This document shows positions 55,013 to 64,000 of a DNA stretch of 64,000 nucleotides, in pieces. The stretch comes from Liriodendron chinense (lineage: Eukaryota > Streptophyta > Magnoliopsida > Magnoliales > Magnoliaceae): the NCBI GenBank assembly GCA_003013855.2, contig ML058548.1:2332521-2396520 (forward strand). The letters run 5' to 3'. Position 1 is the first letter of the stretch. Each line of letters starts with the position of its first letter. The translations under genes and the position numbers were made by a program. The notes under the pieces were generated by a model that saw nothing but the letters and a program-made list of their open reading frames with translations, made no database searches and had not been told where the DNA came from.

Positions 55013-55495
55013 ACCTATTCCGCTCCCATGTAGGACTGGCAAAGCCGGGTCCACCAACAGGTTTTCAAATCCTAGACCAGTATGAATCGGGCACGAGTCT
55101 AAAAGTCGGTCGATGATTAGACCCGCGCTTGAATTTCAGGTACGACTAATTAATGTACTGGGCCCGGGACCATGGGACCTGTTTGTACGGGTGACAATGG
55201 GTCCGGCTAAATCAATAGTACCCTCGCCCAGCCCCAGGCCTAGCCACCTAAGTCCTCGCCATGTCCCTAATCGGGTTGAAATAGTTTCACCTTCTCAGTA
55301 AACAGAATTTAAGATCAACGGTTAGAAATATACTCTGATTTAAGGATTTTTTTTTTTTTAATACTTCAAACAAAGCTTACATTGCCAATGAAACTCACTA
55401 ACAACGTCATTTAAACCGCTCATTTTTATTGTAATAGAGCCGCCCCACTTGATGATTAGATTGGGCCACCAGGCTAGGTTGGCTAATTCTTTACC

Positions 55496-55678
55496 GGGAG
55501 CGGATTTGGTGAGACCCCAGGCTCACCCACGATGCTGCGGCCCTGATCATGAGACCCACCTTGATGTATGTATGCTGTATTCATCCTGTCCATCTGTTTT
55601 TCTAGATCATTTTAGGGCATTATTCCAAAAATAAAGTAGATCTAATTGTCAGGTGGACCATTCCATCGGAAACAGTGG
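55496..55678. mobile_element. Truncated foldback MITE (counterpart of the copy at 46125)
   Basis: It begins GGGAGCGGATTTGGTGAGAC after TTCTTTACC (one side of the TTCTTTATT duplication, two changes). Everything after GGAAACAGTGG is deleted, and the sequence jumps to GCCTAGATTTGAAGCC. Confidence 0.85.
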
Positions 55679-55941
55679 GCCTAGATTTGAAGCCTAACCC
55701 TAGCTGTGGGGCCAACTTTAAGGCCCAAGTCTAAGGCCTAGAGGGCTTGGTGATTCGGACCATTGCTGTCCCAACTTGTTAAAAAGCCAGGTTCGGTTTC
55801 GAACACATTGAAAGCTATTTCCATCCTATCACAATCGGCAAAACGTATGTATAGATCTCAAAATTTTAAAACATTGTTGAAGTTTTCCAACTAATCTACC
55901 TATTTCCAATATTGGGTCCACACAATGAGTAGGTAGATTAG

Positions 55942-56280
55942 TGCATACTAACTCAGTATGCTACTGAGTAAACTCTGTGGGGCCCACTGTGATTAATGTA
56001 TTTTATCCACTCCGGCCATCCATATCAGCAGATAATTTTAGCCCTTGATCCAAAAAATGAAGTATATCCAAAGCTCAAATGGACCACACCACAGGAAACA
56101 GTGTGAATTGAATGCCTACGGTTGAAAAATTCTTGAGGGCTATAGAAGTTTTGGATCAAGCTGATATTTGTGTTTTCCTTAATCCATATCTGTGTGATCT
56201 TATGAACAGGTTGGATGACAAATAAACAGCAGAGTTTACTCAGCTTGATAAAAGCTTACTGAGTAACTCAGTAGGCAATC
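55942..56280. mobile_element. Foldback MITE copy (ACTCAGTATGC termini), shortened
   Basis: Left ACTCAGTATGCTACTGAGTAA and right TTACTGAGTAACTCAGTAGGC are inverted; the core is shortened in its right half. Inserted in copy 2 of the duplicated block; absent at the equivalent place in copy 1. Confidence 0.8.
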
Positions 56281-56461
56281 CGATTTCGGTTGGACCAACC
56301 TGATGGATGGATTAGACCAAAGCGAACTTTATTGCACATGCATGTTCCCGTAGCTTATAAGCTCTATTAATAAAGGAGGAACATTTAATTAAGACTTCGG
56401 TGGTACCTGACAGAAACCTTTCTTGGAGGAAGCCCGATTGCATCCTTCCCTCTCCCAGGGA

Positions 56462-56884
56462 GGGACTCGATGGGGTCCACTGTGATGTATGGGTTTTATC
56501 CACGCTGTTCATCCATTTTTAAACATCATTTTAGTACTTTAAACCCAGAATGGGAAGCTCTAATGCTCAAGTGGACCACACCACTGGAAAAAGGGGTGAT
56601 AATGATGCCCACCGTTGAAATCTTCCTAGGCCACACTGTGATGTTTCTTTGTCATCCAAGCTATTCATAAGGTTACATGGATCTAGATGAATAGAAAACA
56701 CAAATATCAGCTTGATCCACAGCTTCCGCGGCTCTCAAGAAGTTTTTAATGGTGAACATTCAGTCCCCACTCTATGGTCCACTTGAAAATTGGATCTGCT
56801 TAATTTTTGAGTTCATAACCTAAAATGATCTTGCAAAATGGATGGACGGCGTGGATAAAACCCATACATCACCACGGGCCCCAC
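56462..56884. mobile_element. Foldback MITE copy
   Basis: CTCGATGGGGTCCACTGTGATG...GGTTTTATCCACGCTGTTCA pairs with ATGGACGGCGTGGATAAAAC...CATCACCACGGGCCCCAC (phrases only). Typical core between. Confidence 0.85.
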
Positions 56885-57700
56885 ATAAAACCTGAAGGGA
56901 ACCCATAACTAAGATCGGATTCGGGTCCACAAACTCGGACATGATACACGACCAAACCCAAGAGTTCTTGGATTACCCGACCTGCTTAGCTAGGTCCAGG
57001 AATAAGTAATACAAATGCCCCCATACGTATCTGACGGTTGATAGCCCTACATTCCAATTTGACTTGAGTGGTTCAGATTGAGCCTGACTTTGAAGGCCTA
57101 ACCAATAAATGGTCTAAGGCCTTACATAGTTTTAGACCCAAACAACATTCAGGCCATTAGAACCCGAGCCCATAACACAGGCGCAACCCATATAAGGAGC
57201 CAACGTCCATGGTGGGGTCCATGTGGTTGGATGATGGGACGGTCCAACTTGTGAGTACGACAAAGATGTCAAACTGCACCAAAATAACGCTTAACAGGAC
57301 TATCACAGCTGTATAAATTCTGTTAGATGTCCCATCGAAATTAAACTGTCCATTTAAAGGCCGTTAATTGAATGCCTAGGACTGTCCAATGAATTCAACT
57401 TTCGTACCATTTCCATCAGGCAAGTGGGCCTCATCTTTGATGGGCAGGCCATGAAGTAAAAATGATTGATGTGAAAATCGCCTCTGCTTCTATGCACAGC
57501 TGGCATGAATGATTTGTGTGAAAAATAATTCTAATTGGGCTAATGGATCACCTGTTAGTGCAGTAATGTATGGTAAATAAGTAATGATCACTATTACTAC
57601 CATAGCCTGAAGTTAAACATGGTAGTGATCATAGGCAATACTCATATGGCATGTCAACTTCCATAAAGATTTTCGCTCGTTGGATGCATTTGAATGTAAT
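56885..57700. other. Unassigned intergenic DNA
   Basis: No gene or clear element. It contains phrases like GAACCCATAACTAAGATCGG and GACCCAAACAACATTCAGGCC that occur in several places of this genome's repeats. Confidence 0.4.
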
Positions 57701-57945
57701 TTCATTAATATATGTTATATCCACACTTTCCACTCATTTGCTTTATCATTTTAGGTGTCCCCAAAAAGTTAGGAAGATCCAACACTTATGTGGATCTCAG
57801 TAAGTTTTCAAGGGCAGACGTTCAATCCCCCCTACTAGTTGTGGTGTGGGTGGTCCATTTTCACTTTGAATCTGCCCCATTTCAAGTAAGATGGATAGAT
57901 GGTGTAGATATAATATATATGTCATGGGGGGGGGGCTCACGAAAC
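57701..57945. mobile_element. Short foldback MITE copy
   Basis: TATATGTTATATCCACACTTTCCA on the left and TGGATAGATGGTGTAGATATA on the right; internally deleted. Followed by a run of ten Gs. Confidence 0.6.
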
Positions 57946-58475
57946 TATGCCCCTCCGTCAATCCATTGCATGAGGTGATTCCAAAGATTTTACGGTTCAC
58001 AATACCTTTTAAAAAGTAATGATGCAACTTTTACCCTGCATTACCTTGACATGTGGTCATTAAAGTGATGGGAAAGAAAGGAAAGAAAAAGAAAAAAAGA
58101 ACAAAAAGCTAATGGTAAAATATAAAGTGGGATGAATGATAGAAAAAGTAACATATAGAGGGGTAGGTTTTATTTAAAAAATGTACGATCCTGGTGCAAG
58201 CACATGGGTGGAGCCGATCCTTGTTATCTTGCGGAGAGCTTGTTCTACAATATCATGGTTATTCTAACTCTACCTTATCATTTCCTTAAGGCTAAATGTT
58301 CTTTTGCAACCGATGTGAGCTCTGCCCACAATCTTTATTGGGACTCATGGAAGTACATAGAGTGAAATCAAACAAAATAATCATATTTACACTAAATAAA
58401 TCCAACTATAGAAGACAAGCGAATTTACGTGGAAAAATCTTTGCAGGAAAAATGCATAAAGTTACAAATCTGAAA
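57946..58475. other. Unassigned interval
   Basis: No gene recognised. A phrase TTTACGTGGAAAAATC near 58429 resembles sequence at about 37050 and may mark an old LTR fragment. Confidence 0.4.
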
Positions 58476-59400
58476 TTACGTCGGATCGTCTAACATGACA
58501 CCTTACACTAATCGCAGAAGCTTGGTGGAGCTAGCTAGAACTATGGCTAAGTCCTAGAGTGTGGTGATTTAGGACCTTTTTAAATCCTTTAAAAATCTTG
58601 TCTAATTAAACTAGTTTAGTAGTTATAAACTAATTAAATAAGAACACTTAGCTTTCACGCTTAAGTGGGTCCAATCACAAGGCTAGAAGAAATTAACAAT
58701 TAAGCAACTAGCCTAAGCACATAGATTATAAATGATAAGATTTGATGAGCATTCATATAATTCATCAATTAAAAGACAATTAATGCATGAATGAAAATGT
58801 ACTCAAATGACAATTACAAACACAACGATGTATAGTGGTTCGATTTTCCCACTCGATTCTGAGTTGTCGTACTCACCGCTTAAGTACACTGGATTTCACT
58901 AAGGGAGTTTAAATCAGGTTTTTTCCAACTTAGGTGTTTTAAATCGGTTCCACCCTACCGAAGACTTTAATAAGGTTCCTCCCAACCTATGACGGAGTTT
59001 TTATACATTAATCTCTTAACCTACATGTTTATGGATTTTATCCAACCGAAGAGTTTACAGGTTCTTCCCAACACTTCAGTCCTACTCAAGAACCTGGCGT
59101 ACACTCCCACTGGATCGACCTCAGATTCATTGAGTTATATATTACTACATTGTGACCCTGCACTTGGGGTTGTGAACAGCTATCGGTTGACTGACTCGAA
59201 ATTTCGGTTGACCGAACATGGCCAAATATATCTAGAGAGCAAGCGAAATCAGGGTATTTTTGGTCGACCGAGCCAAAGGAATCGGTCTACCAATGGCCTC
59301 CAAACTTTTCAGTTTGAAGATGTCTCTGATAGCCTTTTCTTCATAAGTGGGAATGGCGGGATCGAGTATTCTTTGAGGCATATTGGATTTGAGTAAAGTC
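58476..59400 (-). repeat. Diverged fragment of a copia LTR
   Basis: It starts TGAAATTACGTCGGATCGTCTAAC (in part), matching the beginning of the solo LTR at 25541, including CTAGAACTATGGCTAAG and AAGTGGGTCCAATCACAAGGC. The far end (TGTTAGTGC on the minus strand) is missing. It carries palindromes of a third kind, TCGGTTGACCGA and GGTCGACCGA (about 59205-59295). Confidence 0.75.
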
Positions 59401-59790
59401 ATGTCCATTGACTCGAAGTCACTGGCAAAAATAATGATTTGTCATTGTCGTTCATATATGAATACTTATGTATTTTTAACAAGTAGTTAAGTCATAATAG
59501 TTTTGGTTCTCTCTACTAATAATGTGAGAGTTCTTGTCCTTATTTGCATGTACACGAGGAATACTGCCATCTTGTAAAACATCACATGTTTTAAATGTGT
59601 CATGAGTGCATTTATCCCAATTCAAGCACCCTAACATATATGTGCTATCATCAATCTTTAAGCATAAAAAAATGTGAAATATGTCAAATGTTCACATGTA
59701 TCAATTTACCACCATCTATATTAAGCTCTTCATGTGCAACAATTCATCTTTATTATTTGAACTACGACATTAAACAAATAAAGAGCAAAA
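59401..59790. other. Unassigned AT-rich interval
   Basis: No supported gene or repeat. Confidence 0.4.
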
Positions 59791-59799
59791 CAACTAGTC

Positions 59800-59965
59800 A
59801 ACACCATGTCCAAGAGAGTTCGAGTCCTTGCCTCGTTGGTAGACTCTTTGGAGTTTCAACAAGAGGTTTTGGGTTCAAAACCCATAGGTGGGGAAAACCT
59901 AGCAAGGGAGTAAATGTGGGGTTGTGTGTGTGGGTGTGGGGTGCGTGTGTAAAAAACAAAAAGCA
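59800..59965 (+). mobile_element. Possible tRNA-derived SINE
   Basis: It shows a Pol III box-B-like GGTTCAAAACC (about 59870), preceded by AGTCCTTGCCTCGTTGGTAGA, and ends in a TGTGTGTGGG-rich and A-rich tail. The arrangement resembles plant SINEs, but the A box is unclear and no target duplication was confirmed. Confidence 0.35.
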
Positions 59966-60940
59966 CCATATCCATGAGCTATCCATGAGCTAGCCCTGAT
60001 AGTATGTTTATGGATTGATTATCAATAATATAACTTTGCTTGGATGCAAACATCATTAGGATAATGTTGAATTGGAGAAGGATAGAACAACAATTGACTC
60101 AAGTTAACCAACCCAAGAATGGCTACTTTTGTCAATCTTATCATTTAAAGCCATGTGGTTCGAACATTTAACATCAAAATCTATGAATTCTAACTAGAGA
60201 TACATACGGTGGAGATTTTATTTGATTTTTCCTATACTTAATAAAATAGAATCTTTAATAAAGTTTTTGATATCTAGTACTCTTTTGTCTATAAATACAT
60301 CAAACACACCCCTTCATGTTGAGTATTTTTAAATAAACCCCTTTTCTTGTTATTTAAGAAACATAATACCCTTCTTTTTTGCAAAAAGGTAATTATGGTT
60401 AATTTAATAAAATGCCATTTATAAATCTTATTTTTAACCTAATTGAAGTGAAATGAAATTTCCTATATATAACCCCTCTTCTATCTCCTCTCTTTAACTC
60501 TCCAAACCCTTATTTAAAGTGAATAGCCCATGTTTGTTATACCCAAGCATGTCATGAGCAGTTTGATTCTCACCCCAATAATCGACAATCTAGATCATTT
60601 GACAGTGGTGGAGCCTATGTTTTGTGTGGTTTGAATCTCATATGCATGTGTCAACTTGGCAAATTTCAGTAGTTGAGTGCCAGCTAATGGTCCAGATGTG
60701 TTGTAGAGGCCACATAATTGATTTAAATCTTGCTTGTATTGCAAGGCTCTGATTAATTATATGTTGACACTTGTGTAGGCCATCGACTGGTGTAAAACGT
60801 GTAAGTCCTTGTGTAGGATTGTAACGGTTTATGGTGAACTTATTTAAATCATTTGAGATAGTGAAATAAAAAAATCTCAAGTTTGAGTTCGTCATCTAAG
60901 AGTGGAGTAGGCAGGTAGCCGAACCAAAATAGTAAAACTC
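59966..60940. other. Unassigned AT-rich intergenic DNA
   Basis: No supported gene or repeat. Confidence 0.45.
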
Positions 60941-61311
60941 ACCTAAAGCATAGTTTGCCAAAAATAAAAGGTCTAGTTAAACTTTCTAGAAGAGTCCTAG
61001 CATGATTACAATTAATTTTAAAAAAGATAAAAATTTAAAACTCTAAAAATAGGAAAGTACAAAAATCAGAATTATTAAAAATTATAAGTTTTTCTAAAAT
61101 CCTAATTTTTAACTAGAAGCACACGTTTTCATGCGAAATGAACTGACGCGACCCACTTTGTGGGTCAATTCACCTCGGATGGCTCATTACAGTAAAGATT
61201 GATAAGTTGTATATCCTATAATGATACTTGATCAAAAGTTATGGCCGATTTTCGTTTGGCCTTTCTTTTAGTACAACCATGCTAGGAATGCATCTGTGCC
61301 TCGTCCTACAT

Positions 61312-62570
61312 TAGTCCCCTCGACTTGGAAAAAAATCATCATCGAGTTATTCAATGGACTTAGCTCATGATGCTCGTACAACTTCTGGCAAAGATGTTTA
61401 TTAATGAGTCTCTTCCTTATACTTGGCATTAGACTCCTGTAACTTCTTTTGGACTTCGGCATCCACTGTCACGATTCGGTCTGTAATATTTTTTGCCATA
61501 GTACTCATACCTAGTAATTTTGGCAAAGGGACTAGTTCATTGTATGTTCATCGAATGGGGATTTTTCGGTGGACCGATTCTGCATGTTATTGAAAATGAA
61601 CTTCGCCTAATCAAAAAGAAATATCCTGCATGGGGGGTAATTCTTGAAAAGTTCATCGAGAGTGATTGCCTTAAATTCCTGCAACATTAGCTTCAAGTTC
61701 TCTAGAATATTCGTAGGCTTTACCTCTTTTCCTTTTCAATTAAAGCATTGGTCTCCCATGTCTCCTCAAATTCTTTGACTATTTTTGAGATGTTTGTGTG
61801 TTCTACCTCTTTTTCCTTTCAGCTATAATGCATTGATCTCCCCCTTTTCATCAGATTCTTTGATGAAATCTCGTACAGTTATTGGGAGACTTCCCATTTA
61901 CTTTAGAAGTCTTGGTTTGGTAATCCATACTCACAAGGGTGAAGATAATCTTTCTTCCATCCTTAACAAATGTAAAAAATTATTATCCCGATCTTTATAA
62001 TTCGTGGCATCACAATCATACTGCCATGGTCGACTAAGTAACATTTGACATGCTTCTATATCAATCATGTCACACATTGCTTCGTCCTTATAATAATTAT
62101 CGATGGAGAAAGGAATACAACGTCATTCAGTCACCTTTGTCTCGCCGACCCTCCTTGATCCATCCAATGATATACAGAGAGGGGTGTTTTTCTATCTCTA
62201 GTTGCAACTTTTTCACCATAAACTTTGACATGATATTCTCATTACTTCCTTCGTTTATGATCACATCCAAACCCTTTTATGCACAGTGCACCTCATTTAA
62301 AAGATGTTCTGCCACTGCAAATCTATCTCCTCCTTCAGCGTATACAACAACTTCCTCACGATCACAATGGTGGCCTGTGATTCACTACGATCGTTATGGT
62401 GGCTTGTGATTCATTATCGGTGTCGCACCATGAACATGATGATTCCATGGCCAATTTCATGTTGCTCATTATTACGAACACGAGTCCGTCCTAATGCTCT
62501 CGTTTAAACGGTTGATTACTACCTATAGTCCATGCATGGCTTGCAACTTCTCCCGTTGCGCCGCCTCAAA
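61312..62570 (-). pseudogene. Remnant gag-pol of the Ty3 element
   Basis: On the minus strand: MAPFEAAQREKLQAMHG (gag start, then stop), later NEGSNENIMSKFMVKKLQLEIEKHP and GWIKEG, which correspond to the aspartic protease region of gypsy elements (NGS in place of the family's D-N-G-S). Next comes LQEFKAITLDELFKNYPP (pre-RT) and NRSTEKSPFDEH, the integrase C-terminal GKSPF-type motif. RT and RNase H are deleted, and many stops are present. Confidence 0.7.
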
Positions 62571-62663
62571 CGGTGCCATTGTTAAACGATAATTTTTTAG
62601 AGCACTATCCATGGAATTGTTGCTTGAACCTTGGTTAGATGCTATTGAGATGAGAAAAAGCCT

Positions 62664-62676
62664 CACTCTGATACCA
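62664..62676 (-). other. Primer-binding site of the Ty3 element
   Basis: TGGTATCAGAGTG on the minus strand, two bases from the LTR end (ATCA), complementary to initiator tRNA-Met apart from the last positions. Confidence 0.82.
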
Positions 62677-62678
62677 AC

Positions 62679-63290
62679 TGATGCAAGGAAGAACATGATG
62701 AGGTAATGAGGAAGATCACTGTTTTTTCTCAAGTGTGCAAAACCTTGAATCCATAATGGTATTTTCTTAAATTCACAAGAAAAACAGATAAAAATTAAGT
62801 TTTTTTTATTGAATAATTGTATAATTGCCTATGATTTCTCCTTTACACCATTAATAAAGAGAAAATAAAACCCTAATTCATAATTACCAAAAATAGCAAA
62901 TTTTAACTCTAACAAAATTTACCCAAAATGGTAAAAAGCCTAATTTGCCAAAAATAGAAAGTCTAGTCAAGCCTTACTAGATGAGTTCTATCATGATTAC
63001 AAATAATTTTTAAAAAAGATGAAAATCTAAAACTCTAAAAATAAGGAAATACAATAAAAATAGTAATTTTTTCTAAAATTCCATTTTTAACTCGAAGTGT
63101 GCATTTTCTTGTGAAATAAATTGACACGACCCACTTTGTGGGTTAGTTCACCCTGGATGGCCTGTTACGGTAAATATCAACATAGTTTGTGCATCCTATA
63201 AGGATACCTAAATCAAAAGTTATGGGCGATTTTCGTTTGGGCTTCTTTTGGTCTAGCCATGCAAAAAATGTATCTGTGTCTTATCCTAGA
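62679..63290 (-). repeat. 5' LTR of the internally deleted Ty3 element
   Basis: Homologous to 60943-61310. In element sense it starts TCTAGGATAAG (the sister LTR has TGTAGGACGAG, so the terminal G has mutated) and ends GCATCA. Confidence 0.8.
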
Positions 63291-64000
63291 TCAATATCGA
63301 TGATGATCTTATGGAATGTATTGATGACAATAAACTAAAGTGCTTGACTGTGAAGCCAGTAAAATGGAGCATATGAAATGCTACATCGTATTGTAGGTAA
63401 TTGGCATGGTATTTATATTTCATGGTAGAAATATTTTACACAAGTGAATGAATTTTGTAGTAAATGTTAGAAGTCATTCCACTCTTTTTAGATGAATAGA
63501 CGACACTTTAATATAATTTGCTAAAAATGGAAGGGAATGAATATAACAATTTATCAATTTGATTATTTATGTATTTTTCTAATTTATACTTTGAATGATG
63601 TTAAGATAATTTTATTTAAACTGTTGACAAATATATTTAAAATGAATAGTTTTGGTTTTCTAGAACATTTGGAGTTTCAAGCTTGAATTATGAAATTAAG
63701 GAGCCTACTTAAGTAGACAACTTGATGCTTGTAATTGACTTATTTTTTACCCATAACTATCTTATGAAGGATTAATATAATTATTATCTTAAATATTGTA
63801 CATGTATGTCACATTAACATATTTGATATGATATGCTTTTTCAAATTCATTATCCTGGGAATATATGCAATAACATTTTTGACAATTCTTTTTATCATCC
63901 AAACACAATTAGTAGATTCCATAAATTGCAAATTCAAGTTAGCAAACATAACTAGTAAAATGAAAATTTCAAGGATTTCAAATCCTGATGTTATGGGCAA
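63291..64000. other. Unassigned AT-rich DNA
   Basis: No supported gene. A 63-codon minus-strand frame touching the window end is not recognisable. Confidence 0.4.

Larger units (their letters stand above)
55015..56417. repeat. Duplicated block, copy 2
   Basis: Homologous to 45520-46560 plus 52229-52750 after removing the copia element. It retains a single GACTACGGC target near 55004 (no MITE) and carries its own extra MITE at 55942-56280. Confidence 0.85.
60943..63290 (-). mobile_element. Internally deleted Ty3/gypsy element
   Basis: Two direct LTR copies flank a 1.37 kb internal piece. The 5' LTR is 62679-63290 (612 bp); the 3' LTR (60943-61310) has lost its end. A polypurine tract (GTCGAGGGGACTAA on the minus strand) abuts the 3' LTR start TGTAGGACGAGG. 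The internal region keeps the gag start, protease-like and integrase C-terminal fragments only, so it cannot move autonomously. Confidence 0.82.

Noticed and set aside
59870..59960. tRNA gene
   Set aside because: Only a box-B-like sequence is seen; no cloverleaf could be folded, so it is listed only as a possible SINE.

Overview
This window is nuclear DNA from a flowering plant. It holds one clear host gene (a four-exon xyloglucan endotransglucosylase/hydrolase, XTH) in a dense, nested bed of LTR retrotransposons and foldback MITEs. The evidence is plant-type GT-AG introns, primer-binding sites for plant tRNAs, Ty3/gypsy and Ty1/copia lineages, and the XTH family itself. The most abundant repeat is a roughly 0.5 kb self-complementary MITE present in about 14 copies. 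From memory I associate it with magnoliid genomes such as laurels and magnolias, which I could not verify here.

Layout. 1-2016: two LTRs of a Tat/Ogre-type Ty3/gypsy element in head-on inverted orientation, separated only by an 18-nt tRNA-Arg primer-binding site flanked by GAA/TTC. 2017-3300: a decayed copia pol fragment. 3690-6860: the 3' end and 3.05 kb LTR of a Tekay/Del-like Ty3 element. 6861-10997: mostly unassigned AT-rich DNA with a possible TIR transposon and a degenerate tandem repeat. 10998-36483: a 25.5 kb Tat/Ogre-type retrotransposon on the minus strand with a perfect 5-bp target duplication (TGTAT). Its gag-pro-RT-RNaseH-aRNaseH-integrase region is broken by stops and frameshifts and by a solo copia LTR (target duplication GATGT). 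Its approximately 11.7 kb 3' region carries two intron-containing genes in antisense (plus) orientation: a plant-mobile-domain (PMD) protein of 449 aa and a DUF7745/PMD-related protein of up to 896 aa. Both read open with canonical splice sites. 38459-41399: the XTH gene on the minus strand. 41.4-57.9 kb: foldback MITEs, a duplicated block, and a gag-only copia element (46561-52228) nested in a MITE. 58.5-64 kb: a copia LTR fragment, a possible SINE and an internally deleted Ty3 element.

How it fits together. The Tat element transcribes gag-pol from its right-hand LTR towards the left. The captured antisense genes appear to have their own TATA boxes and run the opposite way, so the two transcription systems converge near 23.2-24.3 kb. 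That zone contains an array of four hairpins whose stems covary while their GAAA loops stay fixed. The two antisense genes look like paralogues: same three-exon layout and a shared nucleotide tail.

The best candidates for something undescribed are the covarying hairpin array, the antisense gene pair, and the LTR-PBS-LTR palindrome at the left edge. Next come the W-box array in the LTR U3 and the palindromic-motif arrays in the copia LTRs. All identities and counts here were read by eye from the sequence.
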